From the NCBI GenBank assembly GCA_037383845.1, contig JARRON010000015.1, forward strand, positions 1 to 62,669: a stretch of 62,669 nucleotides of DNA, given 5' to 3'. A model generated the notes under the pieces. That model made no database searches. It had not been told where the DNA came from and saw only the letters and a program-made list of their open reading frames with translations. A program made the translations under genes and the position numbers. Position 1 is the stretch's first letter. Each line of letters opens with the position of its first letter. Shown piece after piece: positions 50,949 to 59,020 of the stretch. The stretch comes from JARRON01 sp037383845 (GTDB lineage: Bacteria > Pseudomonadota > Gammaproteobacteria > Steroidobacterales > XN24).

Positions 50949-52454
50949 ATGGCCGAGCAGCAGGAGAATCCACTGATCGCGGAACGGCGCCGCAAGCTCG
51001 ACGCCCTGCGCGAGTCCGGCCAGGCTTATCCCGGCGACTTCCGCAAGAACGTCCAGGCCGAGGAGCTCCATGCGAGCTTCGGCGCCCGGGACGGCGAGTC
51101 CCTGGAGGCCGACGCCATCGACGTGTCGGTGGCCGGCCGCATGATGGCGAAGCGGGTCATGGGAAAGGCCAGCTTCATCCGCGTCGAGGACGTCACCGGG
51201 GGCATCCAGGCCTTCCTCGCCCGGGACGAGCTGCCCGAAGGCGTTTACCGGGACTTCAAGACCTGGGACGTGGGCGACCTGGTGGGGGTTGAAGGAACGC
51301 TCTTCAAGACCCGCACCGGCGAGCTCACCGTCCGGGCTCGGACGGTCCGGCTGCTGGCGAAGTCCCTCAGGCCCCTGCCGGAGAAGTATCACGGCCTCTC
51401 GGACACCGAGACCCGGTACCGGCAGCGCTACCTGGATCTGATCATGAGCCCGGAGAGCCGCCAGGTATTCCGCCGGCGATCCCGGATGATCAGCTGCATG
51501 CGCAGTTACCTGGACACCCGGGGTTTCCTGGAGGTGGAGACTCCCATGATGCAGCCCATCCCGGGCGGCGCCAACGCCAGGCCGTTCGTCACCCACCACA
51601 ACGCCCTTGGCGTGGACATGTACCTGCGCATCGCGCCGGAGCTTTACCTCAAGCGCCTCGTCGTGGGCGGCTTCGAGCGGGTATACGAAATCAACCGCAA
51701 CTTTCGCAACGAGGGCCTGTCCACGCGGCACAACCCAGAGTTCACCATGCTGGAGCTCTACCACGCCTATGCCGGCCACGTGGAGATGATGGACCTCACC
51801 GAGGACCTGCTCCGGGTGATGGCCGAAGCCCTCCTGGGCTCGACCCGGCTTGAGTACCAGGGCGAGGCCGTGGACCTGGGCCCGGCATTCCGCCGGGCGC
51901 CGCTGGAGGAACTGGTGGCCGAGCACAACCCGGGCCTGGACCGCGACCGTGCCCGGGACCGGGAACACCTGGCTTCCGTGGCGTCGGCCGCCGGCGTCGC
52001 CGTGGATCCGTCCTGGGGCGCGGGCAAGCTGCTGCTCGAGCTTTTCGAAAAGACTGTCGAGGACCGGCTCCGGGCCCCCACCTTCGTGACCGGCTTCCCC
52101 GCGGAAGTCTCACCCCTGGCCCGGGCCAAGGACGGCGATCCTTTCCTCACCGACCGGTTCGAGCTCTTCATCTGCGGCCGGGAACTTGCCAACGGTTTCT
52201 CCGAGCTGAACGATCCGGAGGAACAGGCGCGGCGTTTCCGCGACCAGGTGGAGAAAAAGACCGCTGGAGACCAGGAAGCGATGTTCTACGACGGGGACTA
52301 TGTCCGCGCCCTGGAATACGGCATGCCGCCGGCCGGCGGGCTCGGCATCGGCGTGGACCGGGTGGTCATGCTGTTCACCGACCAGCCTTCCATTCGCGAC
52401 GTGCTGCTGTTTCCCCAGATGCGGCCGGAAAGCGAGGGCCGGGACCCGTCCTAG
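50949..52454 (+). CDS. lysS: Lysyl-tRNA synthetase (class II)
   Basis: Charges tRNA-Lys. The 501 residues have the N-terminal OB anticodon-binding domain (about 60-160; VAGRMMAKRVMGKASFIRVED) and class II motifs: motif 1 region DTRGFLEVETPMMQPIPGG, motif 2 FERVYEINRNFRNEGLSTRHNPEFT and motif 3 GGLGIGVDRVVMLFTD. GAGGAG lies shortly before the ATG. It converges with ygfZ; the two stops share the CTAG palindrome at 52451-52454. Confidence 0.97.
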   Translation: MAEQQENPLIAERRRKLDALRESGQAYPGDFRKNVQAEELHASFGARDGESLEADAIDVSVAGRMMAKRVMGKASFIRVEDVTGGIQAFLARDELPEGVYRDFKTWDVGDLVGVEGTLFKTRTGELTVRARTVRLLAKSLRPLPEKYHGLSDTETRYRQRYLDLIMSPESRQVFRRRSRMISCMRSYLDTRGFLEVETPMMQPIPGGANARPFVTHHNALGVDMYLRIAPELYLKRLVVGGFERVYEINRNFRNEGLSTRHNPEFTMLELYHAYAGHVEMMDLTEDLLRVMAEALLGSTRLEYQGEAVDLGPAFRRAPLEELVAEHNPGLDRDRARDREHLASVASAAGVAVDPSWGAGKLLLELFEKTVEDRLRAPTFVTGFPAEVSPLARAKDGDPFLTDRFELFICGRELANGFSELNDPEEQARRFRDQVEKKTAGDQEAMFYDGDYVRALEYGMPPAGGLGIGVDRVVMLFTDQPSIRDVLLFPQMRPESEGRDPS

Positions 52455-53266
52455 GCGGCTTCCTCCGCCGGCGCCAGCGTCCGCCCGTCAGGTAGGGCGA
52501 AAGGGCCTTCGGTGTCTGTCGGCACTACCGCAAGCAGCTCGCAGTCGCCCCCGGACGGGGCGGACCGCACCACTGTGCCCGAGACCCCGTCGCCCAGGGC
52601 CTCTCCCGGCCCGGGCGGCTCGCCCGGACAGCGGAACCGGCGCATCCGTCGCTTGATCCGTCCCAGGTGGTGGGCCCGGGCGATGACCTCCTGGCCCGGA
52701 TAGCATCCCTTGGTGAAACTGATGCCACCCAGGGTGTCCAGGTTGAGCATCTGTGCGACGAACCGGCCGCTGGTCGCGGCATAGACCTCCGGCAGTCCGG
52801 CCTTGACGGCGGCGAACTCCCAGGCGAGCTCCGCCTCGGCGGACTGCTCCGTGTCCGTCGCGCCGGGCCCGACCCGCAGCCAGCGAGGGCTGCCGGGCAG
52901 CCGCACGAGATGACCGGCGTCGTCGGCGCTGATCTGCCATGGCTCATCACCGGCCGGCCCGTCGAAGGAACCGGCCACGGGCGGCCCGGGCTCGAGGGTG
53001 ACTCTGGCCCGGAGCACGAACATCCGCATCCGCGCGGCGGTACTCTCGGCAAGCTCCGCCGGCAGGACGACGGTGAATCCGTTTTCCGCGGGGATCACGT
53101 TCAGCAGCGCCAGCACCCGTCCTTTCGCGTCGTGCCAGCCCGCCAGACACCCCTGCGCCGGCCCGAGGCCTGCCACGTCCGCAGAAACCTGGCCCTGGAG
53201 GAAACTGCCTGCGTCGGGGCCTGTGAGCCTGAGGCTTGCGTACCGGTTCAGAGCAAAACCTGCCAT
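52451..53266 (-). CDS. ygfZ: Folate-binding Fe-S cluster maintenance protein YgfZ
   Basis: A tetrahydrofolate-binding relative of GcvT that supports assembly or repair of some Fe-S enzymes. The 271 residues carry the signature K186-G-C-Y-P-G-Q-E193 with its essential Cys, and an N-terminal SLRLTGPDAGSFLQGQVSAD typical of the family. ATG 53266 is chosen over one 66 nt upstream on homology. It is divergent from the sdh cluster; SdhB there is a multi-cluster Fe-S protein, so the association may be functional. Confidence 0.92.
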   Translation of the reverse strand: MAGFALNRYASLRLTGPDAGSFLQGQVSADVAGLGPAQGCLAGWHDAKGRVLALLNVIPAENGFTVVLPAELAESTAARMRMFVLRARVTLEPGPPVAGSFDGPAGDEPWQISADDAGHLVRLPGSPRWLRVGPGATDTEQSAEAELAWEFAAVKAGLPEVYAATSGRFVAQMLNLDTLGGISFTKGCYPGQEVIARAHHLGRIKRRMRRFRCPGEPPGPGEALGDGVSGTVVRSAPSGGDCELLAVVPTDTEGPFALPDGRTLAPAEEAA

Positions 53267-53368
53267 GGTGAGTAAATCTCTCTTGAAGTTCGCCGCAGAG
53301 GTCGCGGAATTGTAGCGAATGATGCGGTGCACTGGCCTGCATCACCGCCCTCTGGCATCATGCCTGTA

Positions 53369-53545
53369 ATGACTGCGAAACCCGAAAACTCCAGTCCAGA
53401 AGAAGACGCCATCCGCCCGGAGCCGGCGTCCCGGCAGGAGGAAACCGGCCACCGCGAGCCGCCGAAGGAAATCGGTGGAAGACCCGGGCCGGATCCCACC
53501 CGCTACGGCGACTGGGAAAAGAATGGTCGCTGTATAGATTTCTAG
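53369..53545 (+). CDS. DUF1674 / SDHAF4-like small protein
   Basis: A 58-residue protein whose N-terminal part is polar and probably disordered and whose C-terminus PTRYGDWEKNGRCIDF is the diagnostic DUF1674 motif. The eukaryotic member, SDHAF4, binds flavinylated SDHA and promotes its joining to SDHB. In this window it lies 99 nt upstream of sdhC, which supports the same job. The start is uncertain: ATG 53369 or ATG 53360, both with weak ribosome sites. It is easily missed because of its size. Confidence 0.85.
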   Translation: MTAKPENSSPEEDAIRPEPASRQEETGHREPPKEIGGRPGPDPTRYGDWEKNGRCIDF

Positions 53546-53644
53546 AACCCGGTACAGGATTGGGATATTCGGCGGCGGGCCCGTGCGCACCGCCCGATGT
53601 CTGCGCCCGGCCGGGTCGCGCGAGTTCCGTCCAAGGAGGACATC

Positions 53645-54037
53645 ATGGCTGCTGACAACCGGCCGTTGTCGCCGCACCTGCAGGTTTACCGGCCGCAGAT
53701 CACGTCCGTATTGTCCATCTCCCACCGCATTTCCGGGGTCGTCCTGGCCCTGTCGTTTCTCGGGCTGGTGTGGTGGCTGGCCGCCGCGGCGGGCGGTGCA
53801 GACGGCTACGCCTCCGCCATGGGAGTGCTCACCGGCGGATTCGGCAAGCTGGTGGCCTTCGTGGCCAGCTATGCGTTTTTCTACCACCTGTGCAACGGCA
53901 TCCGGCACCTGTTCTGGGACGCCGGCAAGGGCTTCGAGATTTCGCAGTTCTACGCCTCCGGCTATGCCGTCATCGCCGCAAGCATTCTCCTTACGCTGGC
54001 CTTCTGGGGCCTGATCCTCGCAGGAGGTGGATCATGA
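53645..54037 (+). CDS. sdhC: Succinate dehydrogenase cytochrome b556 subunit SdhC
   Basis: A membrane anchor of complex II that helps bind heme b and ubiquinone. The 130 residues show RPLSPHLQVYRPQITSVLSISHRISG (quinone-site Ser and Arg), three membrane helices and YHLCNGIRHLFWD; H81 aligns with the E. coli heme ligand. AGGAGG precedes the ATG at 53645 by 6 nt; an upstream ATG at 53597 is not needed. It overlaps sdhD by ATGA. Confidence 0.95.
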   Translation: MAADNRPLSPHLQVYRPQITSVLSISHRISGVVLALSFLGLVWWLAAAAGGADGYASAMGVLTGGFGKLVAFVASYAFFYHLCNGIRHLFWDAGKGFEISQFYASGYAVIAASILLTLAFWGLILAGGGS

Positions 54038-54411
54038 GCCTCCGCACGCCCCTGGGCCGGGTGCTCGGCCTCGGTTCCGCCGGGGACGGGCCGGGTCACT
54101 GGTGGCAGCAACGGGTCAGCGCGGTCGGTCTCGCGCTGCTGGGGCTGTGGTTCCTGGTCTCGGTGCTCACCCTCGGTGGCGGGGACCTCGCCGCGGTACA
54201 GGGCTGGATCGCCGCGCCGCTGCACGCTGCGCTGCTGTCCGTCCTGGTGCTGACGGCCGCCTGGCACTCGCAGCTAGGGCTGAGGGTCATCGTCGAGGAC
54301 TACACCGACGGCGCAGTGAAGGTGGCGCTCATCGTCGGCCTGCAGTTTGTTCATGCGGTCGCGGCGGCGGTCGGGGTCCTGGCCGTGCTGCGAATCGCCA
54401 CCGGAGCGTGA
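54034..54411 (+). CDS. sdhD: Succinate dehydrogenase membrane anchor SdhD
   Basis: The second membrane anchor of complex II. The 125 residues contain three hydrophobic segments and the segment TAAWHSQLGLRVIVEDYTDG. H78 is the probable heme b ligand and the DY pair (D89-Y90) matches the quinone-site Tyr seen in E. coli SdhD. The N-terminus is amphipathic (WWQQRVSAVGLALL). ATG 54034 overlaps the sdhC stop. sdhA starts 5 nt after its stop. Confidence 0.93.
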   Translation: MSLRTPLGRVLGLGSAGDGPGHWWQQRVSAVGLALLGLWFLVSVLTLGGGDLAAVQGWIAAPLHAALLSVLVLTAAWHSQLGLRVIVEDYTDGAVKVALIVGLQFVHAVAAAVGVLAVLRIATGA

Positions 54412-54416
54412 GGGAA

Positions 54417-56210
54417 ATGGGCGAGTCCTACCGAATCATCGACCACAGCTACGACGTCGTTGTCGTGGGCGCCGGCGGTTCCGGCCTCCGTGCCACTCTG
54501 GGCCTGGCGGAGGCCGGCCTGCGCACGGCCTGCGTGACCAAGGTGTTCCCGACGCGAAGCCATACCGTGGCCGCCCAGGGGGGCATCAGCGCCGCGCTGG
54601 GCAACATGGGTGACGACGACTGGCGCTGGCACATGTACGACACCGTCAAGGGGTCGGACTGGCTGGGCGACCAGGACGCCATCGAGTACATGTGCAAGGA
54701 GGCCCCGGACGCGGTCATCGAGCTTGAACATTACGGCGTGCCGTTTTCCCGCACCGAGGGCGGGCGCATCTACCAGCGGCCGTTCGGCGGCATGACCACC
54801 CGGTTCGGAGAGGGCCCGCCGGCCCAGCGTACCTGTGCCGCGGCGGACCGCACCGGCCACGCCATGCTTCACACCCTGTACCAGCAGTCCCTGAAGCACC
54901 AGGCCGAGTTCTTCATCGAGTATTTCGCGCTCGACCTGATCATGGACGCCGACGGAGCCTGCCGCGGCGTCATGGCGCTTTGCATGGAGACCGGGGAAAT
55001 TCATCGGTTCCGTGCCCACATGACCATCCTGGCCACCGGCGGTTACGGTCGCGCCTATTTCAGCTGCACCTCTGCGCACACCTGCACGGGAGACGGCAAC
55101 GCCATGGTGCTCAGGGCGGGCCTGCCCCTCCAGGACATGGAATTCGTGCAGTTCCATCCCACCGGGATCTACGGCGCCGGCTGCCTGATCACCGAGGGCG
55201 TGCGCGGCGAGGGCGGTTACCTCACCAACTCCGAGGGCGAGCGCTTCATGGAGCGATACGCCCCCAACGCCAAGGACCTGGCCTCCAGGGACGTGGTGTC
55301 CCGCTCCATGACCATAGAGATCCGCGAGGGCCGGGGCGTCGGCGAGAAGAATGATCACATCCACCTGCACCTGGAGCATCTCGGTCCCGAGGTGATCCAC
55401 GAGCGCCTCCCGGGCATCGCCGAGACCGCGCGCATCTTCTCCGGCGTGGATGTCACCAAGCAGCCCATCCCCGTGCTCCCCACCGTGCACTACAACATGG
55501 GCGGCATCCCGGCCAACTACCACGGGGAAGTCGTGACTCTGAAGGACGGCGACCCGGAACACGTGGTGCCGGGACTGATGGCCGTCGGAGAGGCCGCATG
55601 CGTCTCTGTGCACGGCGCCAACCGGCTGGGGTCCAACTCGCTGCTGGATCTGGTCGTTTTCGGCCGCGCGGCGGCGAAGCGCTGCGCCGAGGTCGTCAGG
55701 CCGGGCCAGAAGCACGCGCCCCTGCCGGCGGACGCCGGCGAGGCGACCATCGCCCGGGTGGACGGACTCAGGCACGCGGACGGGAACCGCTCCACCGCGG
55801 AAATCCGGGACGATATGCAGCGCTCCATGCAGGACCACGCGGCGGTATTCCGGACGGGCGAGACCCTTCTCGAGGGAGTCGAGCAGCTCAGGCGGATTGT
55901 CGGGTCCTTGGAAGATGTGAAAGTGGCCGACCGCTCGTTGATCTTCAACACCGATCTCGTCGAGACCCTGGAGCTGGAGAACCTGCTGGGCCAGGCCCTG
56001 GTTACCATCGTGTCTGCCGAAAACCGCAAGGAAAGCCGCGGCGCCCACGCCCGGGAGGACTATCCGGACCGTGACGACGACCACTGGATGAAACACACCC
56101 TGGCGTGGCACCCGGGCGGGGACGAGGTACGGATCGACTACCGGCCGGTGCACCTGTCCACGCTCACCGACGAGGTGCAGAACTTTCCGCCGAAGGCGCG
56201 AACCTACTAG
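54417..56210 (+). CDS. sdhA: Succinate dehydrogenase flavoprotein subunit SdhA
   Basis: Oxidises succinate to fumarate with covalently bound FAD. The 597 residues have the dinucleotide loop VVVGAGGSGLRA (G18-G23), the FAD-attachment His H49 in TRSHTVAAQGGIS, the QFHPTGIYGAG substrate loop and the C-terminal REDYPDRDDDHWMKHTL. AGGGAA lies just before the ATG. The partners needed for flavinylation and assembly, SdhE and a DUF1674 protein, are encoded on either side of the operon. Confidence 0.98.
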   Translation: MGESYRIIDHSYDVVVVGAGGSGLRATLGLAEAGLRTACVTKVFPTRSHTVAAQGGISAALGNMGDDDWRWHMYDTVKGSDWLGDQDAIEYMCKEAPDAVIELEHYGVPFSRTEGGRIYQRPFGGMTTRFGEGPPAQRTCAAADRTGHAMLHTLYQQSLKHQAEFFIEYFALDLIMDADGACRGVMALCMETGEIHRFRAHMTILATGGYGRAYFSCTSAHTCTGDGNAMVLRAGLPLQDMEFVQFHPTGIYGAGCLITEGVRGEGGYLTNSEGERFMERYAPNAKDLASRDVVSRSMTIEIREGRGVGEKNDHIHLHLEHLGPEVIHERLPGIAETARIFSGVDVTKQPIPVLPTVHYNMGGIPANYHGEVVTLKDGDPEHVVPGLMAVGEAACVSVHGANRLGSNSLLDLVVFGRAAAKRCAEVVRPGQKHAPLPADAGEATIARVDGLRHADGNRSTAEIRDDMQRSMQDHAAVFRTGETLLEGVEQLRRIVGSLEDVKVADRSLIFNTDLVETLELENLLGQALVTIVSAENRKESRGAHAREDYPDRDDDHWMKHTLAWHPGGDEVRIDYRPVHLSTLTDEVQNFPPKARTY

Positions 56211-56227
56211 AGGCTGAAGGAGATCCC

Positions 56228-57010
56228 ATGGCTGAGTTCCGGCTTCCGGCCAACTCCAGAATCGTCAAGGGCAGGCACTTTCCGGCGCCGTCCGACGCCG
56301 GCGAGGTCCGTCGCTTCGTCGTATACCGATACGACCCCGACAGCGGAGAGAACCCGCGCACCGACACCTATGAGGTCGACCTGTCCCGGTGCGGGCCGAT
56401 GGTTCTCGACGCGCTGATCAAGATCAAGAACGAGATCGACCCGACGCTGACTTTCCGGCGCTCGTGCCGCGAGGGGATCTGCGGCAGCTGCGCCATGAAT
56501 ATCGATGGCACCAATACCCTGGCCTGCACCCGGGCCATCACGGATGTCAGCGGGGACGTGAAGATCTATCCGCTGCCGCACATGCCGGTGGTCAAGGATC
56601 TCGTGCCGGACCTGACCAGGTTCTACGCCCAGTACGCCTCGATCAAGCCCTGGCTGCAGACCCGCACGCCGGCGCCCCCGGACCGGGAGCGGCTCCAGTC
56701 AAAGGCCGACCAGGAGAAGATCAACGAGCCGTCGGCCTGCATCCTGTGCGCCTGTTGCTCCACCGCCTGTCCCAGCTACTGGTGGAACAGCGACCGCTAC
56801 CTGGGTCCGGCCGTGCTGCTTGCGGCCTATCGCTGGATCGTCGACAGCCGTGACGAGGCCACCGGGGAGCGCCTGGACGACCTGGAGGATCCTTTCCGGC
56901 TGTACCGGTGCCATACCATCCTGAACTGCACGCGGACGTGTCCGAAGGGGCTGAACCCCGCGAAGGCCATCGCCGAGATCAAGCTGAAGCTTGCCGAGCG
57001 CCGCCATTAG
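56228..57010 (+). CDS. sdhB: Succinate dehydrogenase iron-sulfur subunit SdhB
   Basis: Carries electrons from FAD to quinone through three clusters. The 260 residues contain the [2Fe-2S] Cys set C80, C85, C88, C100 (SCREGICGSC) and the [4Fe-4S]/[3Fe-4S] set C171, C174, C177, C181, C228, C234, C238 (CILCACCSTACP, CTRTCPKGLNP). It has about 20 more N-terminal residues than E. coli SdhB. The ATG at 56228 follows GAAGGAG. sdhE follows after 53 nt. Confidence 0.97.
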   Translation: MAEFRLPANSRIVKGRHFPAPSDAGEVRRFVVYRYDPDSGENPRTDTYEVDLSRCGPMVLDALIKIKNEIDPTLTFRRSCREGICGSCAMNIDGTNTLACTRAITDVSGDVKIYPLPHMPVVKDLVPDLTRFYAQYASIKPWLQTRTPAPPDRERLQSKADQEKINEPSACILCACCSTACPSYWWNSDRYLGPAVLLAAYRWIVDSRDEATGERLDDLEDPFRLYRCHTILNCTRTCPKGLNPAKAIAEIKLKLAERRH

Positions 57011-57063
57011 TTGCCGTTACGAGCCATAAGCGGGACTGTCCGCACCCGCCGGCAGGCACCAAC

Positions 57064-57300
57064 ATGGATCCATCAGAACATTCCCGGCTCAGGTGGCGCT
57101 GCCGACGCGGAATGCGGGAACTGGACGTGCTGCTGACACGCTACCTGGAGGAAGCCTACCCGGGGGCGTCCGCCGGTGACCAGGCCGCCTTCCGGAGGAT
57201 TCTGGACATGCCGGATCCCGAACTTTACGGGCTGCTGCTGGGCCGGGCCGATCCGGGGGACGAGGCCCTGGCCCGTGTCCTTGACTCCATACGCCGGTAG
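57064..57300 (+). CDS. sdhE: Succinate dehydrogenase flavinylation factor SdhE
   Basis: A small helical protein (SDHAF2/DUF339 family) that binds SdhA and promotes covalent FAD attachment. The 78 residues contain the key RGMRELD motif (consensus RGxxE) at about 16-22, then LLTRYLEEAYPGASAGDQAAFRRILDMPDPELYG, typical of the family. ATG 57064 is set by homology. It lies directly after sdhB, whereas in E. coli sdhE is paired with ygfX away from sdh; here ygfX also follows, overlapping by 26 nt. Confidence 0.94.
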   Translation: MDPSEHSRLRWRCRRGMRELDVLLTRYLEEAYPGASAGDQAAFRRILDMPDPELYGLLLGRADPGDEALARVLDSIRR

Positions 57301-57712
57301 CCTGGAGTTCACCGCCGCGCCGTCCCGGGCACTGGGCGCGTGGCTGGTCCTGGGCCACGGCGTCGCCGGCCTCGCCCTGCTGTACGCGGGCGCCGGTTGG
57401 CTCTTCGCCGGCATCGCCTGGGCTTGCCTGCCGGCCTCCCTGTCCGCCGCCCTTCGACCCCTGGGCCCGAAGCTGCGCTGCATCATGTTCTGCCCGGAGA
57501 CGGGCTGGCGGGGCTGCGGGGACGGGCATCAGTACTTTCCGATGGAACTGACAGGGACCACCGTGGTCACATCCGTCGCACTGTTTGCACATTGGGCCGG
57601 TCCGGCGGGTCCCCGGAGGCTGTTGCTGCCCCGGGACTCGTTTTCCGCCGACGGCTGGAGACGACTGACGGTACTTGCGAGGTTCCATGACGCTGGCGGG
57701 ACGCATTGCTAG
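57275..57712 (+). CDS. ygfX: YgfX-type membrane protein
   Basis: A 145-residue protein with two adjacent membrane segments near the N-terminus (GAWLVLGHGVAGLALLYAGAG and LFAGIAWACLPASL), followed by a cytoplasmic domain ending DGWRRLTVLARF. Its position overlapping sdhE matches E. coli sdhE-ygfX, where YgfX (CptA) has been described as a toxin-like inhibitor of cytoskeletal proteins; that role is debated. The start is GTG 57275 or TTG 57281; the open frame extends further upstream inside sdhE. Identification rests on synteny plus topology. Confidence 0.78.
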   Translation: MSLTPYAGSLEFTAAPSRALGAWLVLGHGVAGLALLYAGAGWLFAGIAWACLPASLSAALRPLGPKLRCIMFCPETGWRGCGDGHQYFPMELTGTTVVTSVALFAHWAGPAGPRRLLLPRDSFSADGWRRLTVLARFHDAGGTHC

Positions 57713-57757
57713 AATCGCCGCAGCGCGACGCGGCGGGCATGGGGTCTGCCGCTTCGA

Positions 57758-57785
57758 GAACTTCTCCGGCGGGCCGGCGCTCGAT
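57758..57785 (+). promoter_or_regulatory. Candidate sigma-E promoter of rpoE
   Basis: GAACTT (57758-57763) is an exact sigma-E/AlgU -35 core, followed after 17 nt by TCGAT (57781-57785) as a weaker -10. It lies 45 nt before the rpoE ATG. Sigma-E genes are usually self-activated from such a site. Confidence 0.55.
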
Positions 57786-57829
57786 GCAGCGCCAGGGAAT
57801 CCTGCCGTCATGCCGAGGTGCCGGCCCGC

Positions 57830-58408
57830 ATGGGCAGCAGTAAGAGCAGCGATCAGTTGCTGGTCAAGCGTGTCCAGCAGGGTGACAAGTCGGCCTTCGA
57901 CATCCTCGTCGGGAAGTACCAGCACAAGATCATCAAGCTGGTCGGCCGGTACGTCCGTGACCCGGACGACGCCCTTGACGTGGCCCAGGAAGCATTCATC
58001 AAGGCTTACCGTGCCCTGGGATCCTTCCGCGGCGACAGCGCCTTCTACACCTGGCTGTACCGCATCGCCATCAATACCGCGAAGAACCATCTGGCATCTG
58101 CCCAGCGCCGGCCGGAGGACTTCAACCTGGACCTGCAGGACCCGGAGCAGTACGAAATGCAGGCCCGGCTCAGCACTATGGACACGCCAGAAGGCGGCGT
58201 CCTGTCGGAGGAAATCCGTCAGACAGTGAACTCCGCCATCGAATCGTTGCCAGAAGACTTGAGGACCGCCATCGTCCTGCGGGAGGTGGAAGGGATGAGT
58301 TACGAGGAAATCGCGACCGCCATGGATTGCCCGGTGGGCACCGTGCGGTCGCGGATCTTCCGGGCCCGTGAGGCCATCGACAAGAAACTGAAGCCCCTGC
58401 TGGACTAG
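57830..58408 (+). CDS. rpoE: Extracytoplasmic sigma factor RpoE (AlgU)
   Basis: Directs the envelope-stress regulon. The 192 residues begin MGSSKSSDQLLVKRVQQGDKSAFDILVGKYQHKI. Region 2 has DPDDALDVAQEAFIKAYRALGSFRG and FYTWLYRIAINTAKNH, and region 4 has LPEDLRTAIVLREVEGMSYEEIATAMDCPVGTVRSRIFRAREAI. ATG 57830 follows GAGGTG; a GTG at 57818 would add 4 residues. It heads rpoE-rseA-rseB-rseC. Proteolysis of its inhibitor RseA by RseP (19446) should release it. Confidence 0.97.
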   Translation: MGSSKSSDQLLVKRVQQGDKSAFDILVGKYQHKIIKLVGRYVRDPDDALDVAQEAFIKAYRALGSFRGDSAFYTWLYRIAINTAKNHLASAQRRPEDFNLDLQDPEQYEMQARLSTMDTPEGGVLSEEIRQTVNSAIESLPEDLRTAIVLREVEGMSYEEIATAMDCPVGTVRSRIFRAREAIDKKLKPLLD

Positions 58409-58426
58409 GGGCGACGCGAGGACGAC

Positions 58427-59020
58427 ATGAAGTTCACTCCAGAGGAACAACTATCCGCACTCCTGGACGGGGAGCTGCCCGAGATCGAGACAGAACTCGT
58501 CGTTCGCCGCAGTCTTCGGGAAGAATCCCTGAGGCGGACCGCCATCCGCTACTGTCTGATCGGCGACGCCATGCGCGACGAGCTGCCGCACTGCGGCCCC
58601 GTGGACCTGGTCAGCCGCGTGCGGTCCGGTCTCGAGACGGATCCCGGCCCGGCACCGGTGCTGTCGGAGCCACAGCGGCGGCCCTGGCCCCGCCTCGTGG
58701 CCGGCCTGGCCGTAGCCGCCTCCGTGGCCCTGGTGGCCGTGCTTGCGGTTCCCGGCGGCGGTCACCGGCCCGATCCGGCGCCCCTGTCGGCCAGCCAGGT
58801 CGCAGCCCCGGCGGCGGGTCCGGTCTACACCGTGCCGCCGGCCTACACCCGCCAGGCCGCCGGGGGGCCCGACCGGCTGACCCGCTACTACATCAACCAC
58901 AGCGAGTATTCCACCCTCATGGGCGGTCGAAGCGCCCTGTCCCGGATCGTCGCCCGCACCCCGAGCGCCGACGGCGAATACCCGGCGGTGCGGATCGAGA
59001 AGGTGAACGCCCCCCGATGA
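58427..59020 (+). CDS. rseA: Anti-sigma-E factor RseA (MucA)
   Basis: A bitopic inner-membrane protein whose cytoplasmic domain holds sigma-E. The 197 residues start EEQLSALLDGELPEIETELVVRRSL, the family sigma-binding helix, with one membrane segment at about 87-104 (LVAGLAVAASVALVAVLA) and a periplasmic C-terminal part with NHSEYSTLMGG. It is cut by DegS and then RseP in related bacteria. The gene is 18 nt after rpoE and overlaps rseB by ATGA. Confidence 0.94.
   Translation: MKFTPEEQLSALLDGELPEIETELVVRRSLREESLRRTAIRYCLIGDAMRDELPHCGPVDLVSRVRSGLETDPGPAPVLSEPQRRPWPRLVAGLAVAASVALVAVLAVPGGGHRPDPAPLSASQVAAPAAGPVYTVPPAYTRQAAGGPDRLTRYYINHSEYSTLMGGRSALSRIVARTPSADGEYPAVRIEKVNAPR

Noticed and set aside
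53306..53314. TACAAT -10 for ygfZ on the minus strand at 53314-53309
   Set aside because: The -10 is good but no acceptable -35 lies at 16-18 nt, so I did not list it as a promoter.
54351..56153. 600-codon minus-strand frame opposite sdhA
   Set aside because: Antisense shadow of a highly conserved flavoprotein gene.
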